The position numbers and the translations under genes are program-made. From Orychophragmus violaceus (taxonomy: Eukaryota > Streptophyta > Magnoliopsida > Brassicales > Brassicaceae), in the NCBI GenBank assembly GCA_030180135.1, contig CM058237.1, positions 38,585,126 to 38,649,125 on the forward strand: 64,000 nucleotides of DNA. Direction: 5' to 3'. Numbering within the stretch: the first letter of the stretch is position 1; each line of letters starts with the position of its first letter. Positions 59,414 to 64,000 of the stretch are shown in pieces. The notes beneath the pieces were generated by a model, which saw nothing but the letters and a program-made list of their open reading frames with translations, was not told the DNA's origin and did not search any database.

Positions 59414-60418
59414 TGATGTGATCATGGAAAGCAAAAGGGTTTTATTTTATTTATGCACAATTAAAATAAAACCCGAAAGGATATGTGTTCATTGTTCGAA
59501 GCTTATCTGGTCAACCATGAGGATTAAACGCATGAAACCTCTTGCAGAATATGCTCAGCTCAATTACAGAACATCTCAAAGAAGAATTAGATCAAAACGA
59601 GTTTAGATGAAGGAGTTATTCAATCTACAACTTTGGTGTTTTTTTTTTAAGTTTACGCGATTCAGAACGGTTCATCTTCACTATCATAGAAGCCTAGAAA
59701 GTTGGATTCAGCCAAAACCTATCAAGGAATATTCATTTTCGTCCATAGCAAAGACTGCATTTAATTCTGCATATTTCTCTCCCTTTCATGCACTTTAGAG
59801 TTTGAATTTTGTTTTCCAAGATACTATGCATGTTAAGCTATGTTAATGAACGAAATCTGATGTATTTTATCTATTTATAGAGCCCCAATGTCATGAATTA
59901 AAGATATACCTTTGATTTTTATTTTATGAAACTTTGAGAGTTATTCTCACTTTTCTTTTCAATGGTGTGTAATATCCATTGAAGTGATCATTGTGTGTAA
60001 TATCCATTGATCAACTCGATCCGTCTTGGTGCTTCATATCCAAGGGATCAACTGGTATATTAGGAGTCTTCCGTAGCTACTGTGCGACCATTAAATCCAA
60101 GGTGAATCAAGAGACTTTTCGCAACTTTTGTGGGATCAATTCATCCACCGCCTTGTTTCTTTGAGTTTCATCACTTGTAGAAGTCAAGGATTATCCCTTT
60201 ACAAACATAGAGTACATCATCCTTGGGAGAATCGCAACATTTGGTATCAGAGCAACACTCTAAGTCTGGTTTTATCATTCTAATGTTCTTCATCTTCTCA
60301 TCTTTTCATCTTCTTCATTCATCTACTATCTTTTCATCTCCTATTTCTTGTTTTTTTATATTCACATTTTTGGGATAGCATGATTTGAGGGCAAATCAAT
60401 TTTTTAAGGAGAGGGGGA
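59414..60418 (+). repeat. Unit with 60-bp LTR deletion (1,005 bp)
   Basis: GGTTCATCTTCA is joined directly to CTATCATAGAAGCC, after an expanded T-run. The partner unit in copy 1 (48382) has different deletions, so this position differs between the two copies. Confidence 0.7.
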
Positions 60419-61465
60419 TGATGTGATCATGGAAAGCAAAAGGGTTTTATTTTATTTATGCACAATTACAATCAAACCCGAAAGAATATGTGTTTATTGT
60501 TCGAAGCTTATCTGGTCAACCATGAGGATTCAACGCATGAAACCTCTTGCAGAATATGCTCAGCTCAATTACAGAACATATCAAAGAAGAATTAGATCAA
60601 AACGAGTTTAGATGAAGGAGTTATTCAATTTACAACTTTGGTGTTTTTCAGTTTACGCGATTCAGAACGGTTCAACTTCAATGAAGAATTCCGACCAGAC
60701 GAGGAGGAACCAAGCTGCAACACGACTTGTCCTATAATCTTCATCCATCAGAGAAGCCCAGAAAGTTGGATTCAGCCAAAACCAATCAAGGAATATTCAT
60801 TTTCGTCCATAGCAAAGACTGCATTTAATTCTGCATATTTCTCTCTCTTACATGCACTTTAGAGTTTAAATTTTGTTTTCCAAGATACTCTGCATGTTAA
60901 GCTATATTAATGAACAAAATCTGATGTATTTTATCTATTTATAGAGCCCCAATGTCATGAATTAAAGATATACCTTTGATTTTTATTTTATGAAACTTTG
61001 AGAGTTATTCTCACTTTTCTTTTCAATGGTGTGTAATATCCATTGAAGTGATCATTGTGTGTAATATCCATTGATCAACTCGATCCGTCTTGGTGCGTCA
61101 TATCCAAGGGATCAACCGGTATATTAGGAGTCTTCCGTAGCTACTGTGCGACCATTAAATCCATGGTGAATCAAGTGACTTTTCGCAACTTTTGTATGAC
61201 CAATTCATCCACCGCCTTGTTTCTTTGAGTTCCATCACTTGTAGAAGTCAAGGATTATCCCTTTACCAACATATAGTACATCATCCTTTGGAGAATCACA
61301 TCATTTGGTATCAAAGCAACACTCTAGGCCTGATTTTGTCATTCTAATGTTCTTCATCTTCTCATCTTTTCATCTTCTTCATTCATCTTCTATCTTTTCA
61401 TCTTCTATTTCTGATTTTTTTTTATATTTACATTTTTGGGATAGCATGATTTAAGGAGAGGGGGA

Positions 61466-62300
61466 TGATGTGATCATGGAAAGCAAAAGGGTTTTATTTT
61501 ATTTATGCACAATTACAATCAAACCCGAAAGATTGCAACACGACTTGTCCTACAATCTTCATCTATCATAGAAGCCTAGAAAGTTGGATTCAGCCAAAAC
61601 CTATCAAGGAATATTCATTTTCGTCCACAGCAAAGACAGCATTTAATTCTGCATATTTCTCTCCCTTTCATGCACTTTAGAGTTTGAATTTTTTTTTCCA
61701 AGATACTATGCATGTTAAGCTATGTTAATGAACGAAATCTGATGTATTTTATCTATTTATAGAGCCCCAATGTCATGAATTAAAGATATACCTTTGATTT
61801 TTATTTTATGAAACTTTGAGAGTTATTCTCACTTTTCTTTTCAATGGTGTGTAATATCCATTGAAGTGATCATTGTGTGTAATATCCATTGATCAACTCG
61901 ATCCGTCTTGTTGCTTCATATCCAAGGGATCAACTGGTATATTAGGAGTCTTCCGTAGCTACTGTGCGACCATTAAATCCAAGGTGAATCAAGAGACTTT
62001 TCGCAACTTTTGTGGGATCAATTCATCCACCGCCTTGTTTCTTTGAGTTTCATCACTTGTAGAAGTCAAGGATTATCTCTTTACAAACATAGAGTACATC
62101 ATCCTTGGGAGAATCGCAACATTTGGTATCAGAGCAACACTCTAAGTCTGGTTTTATCATTCTAATGTTCTTCATCTTCTCATCTTTTCATCTTCTTCAT
62201 TCATCTACTATCTTTTCATCTCCTATTTCTTGTTTTTTTATATTCACATTTTTGGGATAGCATGATATGAGGGCAAATCAATTTTTTAAGGAGAGGGGGA
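61466..62300 (+). repeat. Unit with 230-bp LTR deletion, copy 2
   Basis: Same junction as the unit at 50361, at +11105. Confidence 0.8.
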
Positions 62301-63364
62301 TGATGTGATCATGGAAAGCAAAAGGGTTTTATTTTATTTGTGCACAATTACAATCAAACCCGAAAGAATATGTGTTTATTGTTCGAAGCTTATCTGGTCA
62401 ACCATGAGGATTCAACGCATGAAACCTCTTGCAGAATATGCTCAGCTCAATTACAGAACATATCAAAGAAGAAATAGATCAAAACGAGTTTAGATGAAGG
62501 AGTTATTCAATTTACAACTTTGGTGTTTTTCAGTTTACGCGATTCAGAACGGTTCAACTTCAATGAAGAATTCCGACCAGACGAGGAGGAACCAAGCTGC
62601 AACACGACTTGTCCTATAATCTTCATCCATCAGCGAAGCCCAGAAAGTTGGATTCAGCCAAAACCAATCAAGGAATATTCATTTTCGTCCATAGCAAAGA
62701 CTGCATTTAATTATGCATATTTCTCTCTCTTACATGCACTTTAGAGTTTAAATTTTGTTTTCCAAGATACTCTGCATGTTAAGCTATATTAATGAACAAA
62801 ATCTGATGTATTTTATCTATTTATAGAGCCCCAATGTCATGAATTAAAGATATACCTTTGATTTTTATTTTATGAAACTTTGAGAGTTATTCTCACTTTT
62901 CTTTTCAACGGTGTGTAATATCCATTGAAGTGATCATTGTGTGTAATATCCATTGATCAACTCGATCCGTCTTGGTGCGTCATATCCAAGGGATCAACCG
63001 GTATATTAGGAGTCTTCCGTAGCTACTGTGCGACCATTAAATCCATGGTGAATCAAGTGACTTTTCGCAACTTTTGTATGACCAATTCATCCACCGCCTT
63101 GTTTCTTTGAGTTCCATCACTTGTAGAAGTCAAGGGTTATCCCTTTACAAACATAGAGTACATCATCCTTGGGAGAATCGCAACATTTGGTATCAGAGCA
63201 ACACTCTAAGTCTGGTTTTATCATTCTAATGTTCTTCATCTTCTCATCTTTTCATCTTCTTCATTCATCTACTATCTTTTCATCTCCTATTTCTTGTTTT
63301 TTTATATTCACATTTTTGGGATAGCATGATTTGAGGGCAAATCAATTTTTTAAGGAGAGGGGGA

Positions 63365-64000
63365 TGATGTGATCATGGAAAGCAAAAGGGTTTTATTTTA
63401 TTTGTGCACAATTACAATCAAACCCGAAAGAATATGTGTTTATTGTTCGAAGCTTATCTGGTCAACCATGAGGATTCAACGCATGAAACCTCTTGCAGAA
63501 TATGCTCAGCTCAATTACAGAACATATCAAAGAAGAATTAGATCAAAACGAGTTTAGATTAAGGAGTTATTCAATTTACAACTTTGGTGTTTTTCAGTTT
63601 ACGCGATTCAGAACGGTTTAACTTCAATGAAGAATTCCGACCAGACGAGGAGGAACCAAGCTGCAACACGACTTGTCCTATAATCTTCATCCATCAGCGA
63701 AGCCCAGAAAGTTGGATTCAGCCAAAACCAATCAAGGAATATTCATTTTCGTCATTAGCAAAGACTGCATTTAATTCTGCATATTTCTCTCTCTTACATG
63801 CACTTTAGAGTTTAAATTTTGTTTTCCAAGATACTCTGCATGTTAAGCTATATTAATGAACAAAATCTGATGTATTTTATCTATTTATAGAGCCCCAATG
63901 TCATGAATTAAAGATATACCTTGTAGAACTCAAGGATTATCCCTTTACCAACATATAGTACATCATCCTTGGGAGAATCACATCATTTAGTATCAAAGCA
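63365..64000 (+). repeat. Last unit, deletion-bearing, cut by the window
   Basis: It carries the GATATACC/TTGTAGAACTC junction of the unit at 52260 and ends within the next PBS region, which reads TAGTATCAAAGC and is therefore altered. Confidence 0.8.

Larger units (their letters stand above)
16032..64000 (+). repeat. LTR-derived satellite: tandem array of LTR plus 181-bp internal unit
   Basis: Monomer about 1,065 bp. LTR starts: 16510, 17576, 18640, 19705, 20767, 21833, 22898, 23960, 25025, 26091, 27156, 28209, 29274, 30338, 31406, 32475, 33536, 34600, 35669, 36725, 37789, 38853, 39918, 40983, 42048, 43112, 44157, 45205, 46272, 47336, 48382, 49314, 50361, 51196, 52260, 53058, 54121, 55169, 56217, 57284, 58348, 59414, 60419, 61466, 62301, 63365. 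Each LTR runs into a two-base spacer, a PBS, ~165 non-coding bases and a polypurine tract, and the next LTR begins right there. No gag, pol or host gene lies in the array. Full units span 1,045-1,069 bp; five units are shorter through internal deletions. The array continues past the right edge. Confidence 0.92.
54610..64000 (+). repeat. Higher-order repeat, copy 2 (runs off the window)
   Basis: Same order of variant units and deletion junctions as copy 1. Differences are rare: for example CCTTGTCTG against CCTTTTCTG in the divergent unit and CAACTGATAT against CAACTGGTAT at about 57980. Confidence 0.85.

Noticed and set aside
16032..64000. Classical centromeric satellite
   Set aside because: The monomer is ~1,065 bp with retrotransposon PBS and PPT; I see no 150-180-bp periodicity. 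Location at a centromere cannot be judged from the window.

Overview
The window looks like heterochromatic plant DNA. It holds Ty1/copia retrotransposons, primer-binding sites matching plant initiator tRNA-Met, AT-rich background, and no host gene that I can support. The TGTCGATCGACA palindromes remind me of Brassicaceae retrotransposons, but the family of the host cannot be proven from this sequence. There are two domains: a nest of three copia elements on the minus strand (1-16031) and a 48-kb tandem array on the plus strand (16032-64000).

The nest is ordered like Russian dolls. Element 1 (1-7472, its 3' LTR cut by the window edge) is very young: its two LTRs are identical over all 342 visible bases. 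Its gag-pol is complete except for one frameshift inside reverse transcriptase, which leaves a 954-codon and a 371-codon reading frame. It sits in the 3' non-coding part of element 2 (7473-13315), an older relative whose gag-pol is decayed. Element 2 sits inside the gag gene of element 3 (13316-16031), of which only the gag N-terminus, the leader, the PBS and the 5' LTR are visible. Element 3 is inserted into the tandem array. The missing 3' halves of elements 2 and 3 should lie left of the window. The three are related families: gag N-termini, LTR U3 ends and a leader block are recognisably homologous.

The array has a 1,065-bp monomer that can be read as a retrotransposon. Each monomer is an ~885-bp LTR (TGATGTGATC...ATCACATCA in the best copy) plus an ~181-bp internal part containing only a tRNA-iMet PBS, a pyrimidine-rich stretch, a small hairpin and a polypurine tract. 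The next LTR starts directly after the tract, so the array is LTR-int-LTR-int with every LTR shared by two units. There are 46 LTR starts plus one truncated LTR at the left edge, and no gag or pol. It is a TRIM-like non-autonomous element turned into a satellite. The last 20 kb contain an 11-unit higher-order repeat of about 11.0-11.1 kb, present once complete and once up to the window end.

The short reading frames in each monomer (62, 74 and 83 codons) lie in the LTR, differ mainly by amino-acid-changing substitutions and are broken freely. I do not annotate them as genes. The most interesting non-coding signals are the LTR-derived satellite itself, its higher-order repeat, and structured RNA candidates in the copia leaders and LTRs, where different sequences keep perfect stems at the same position.
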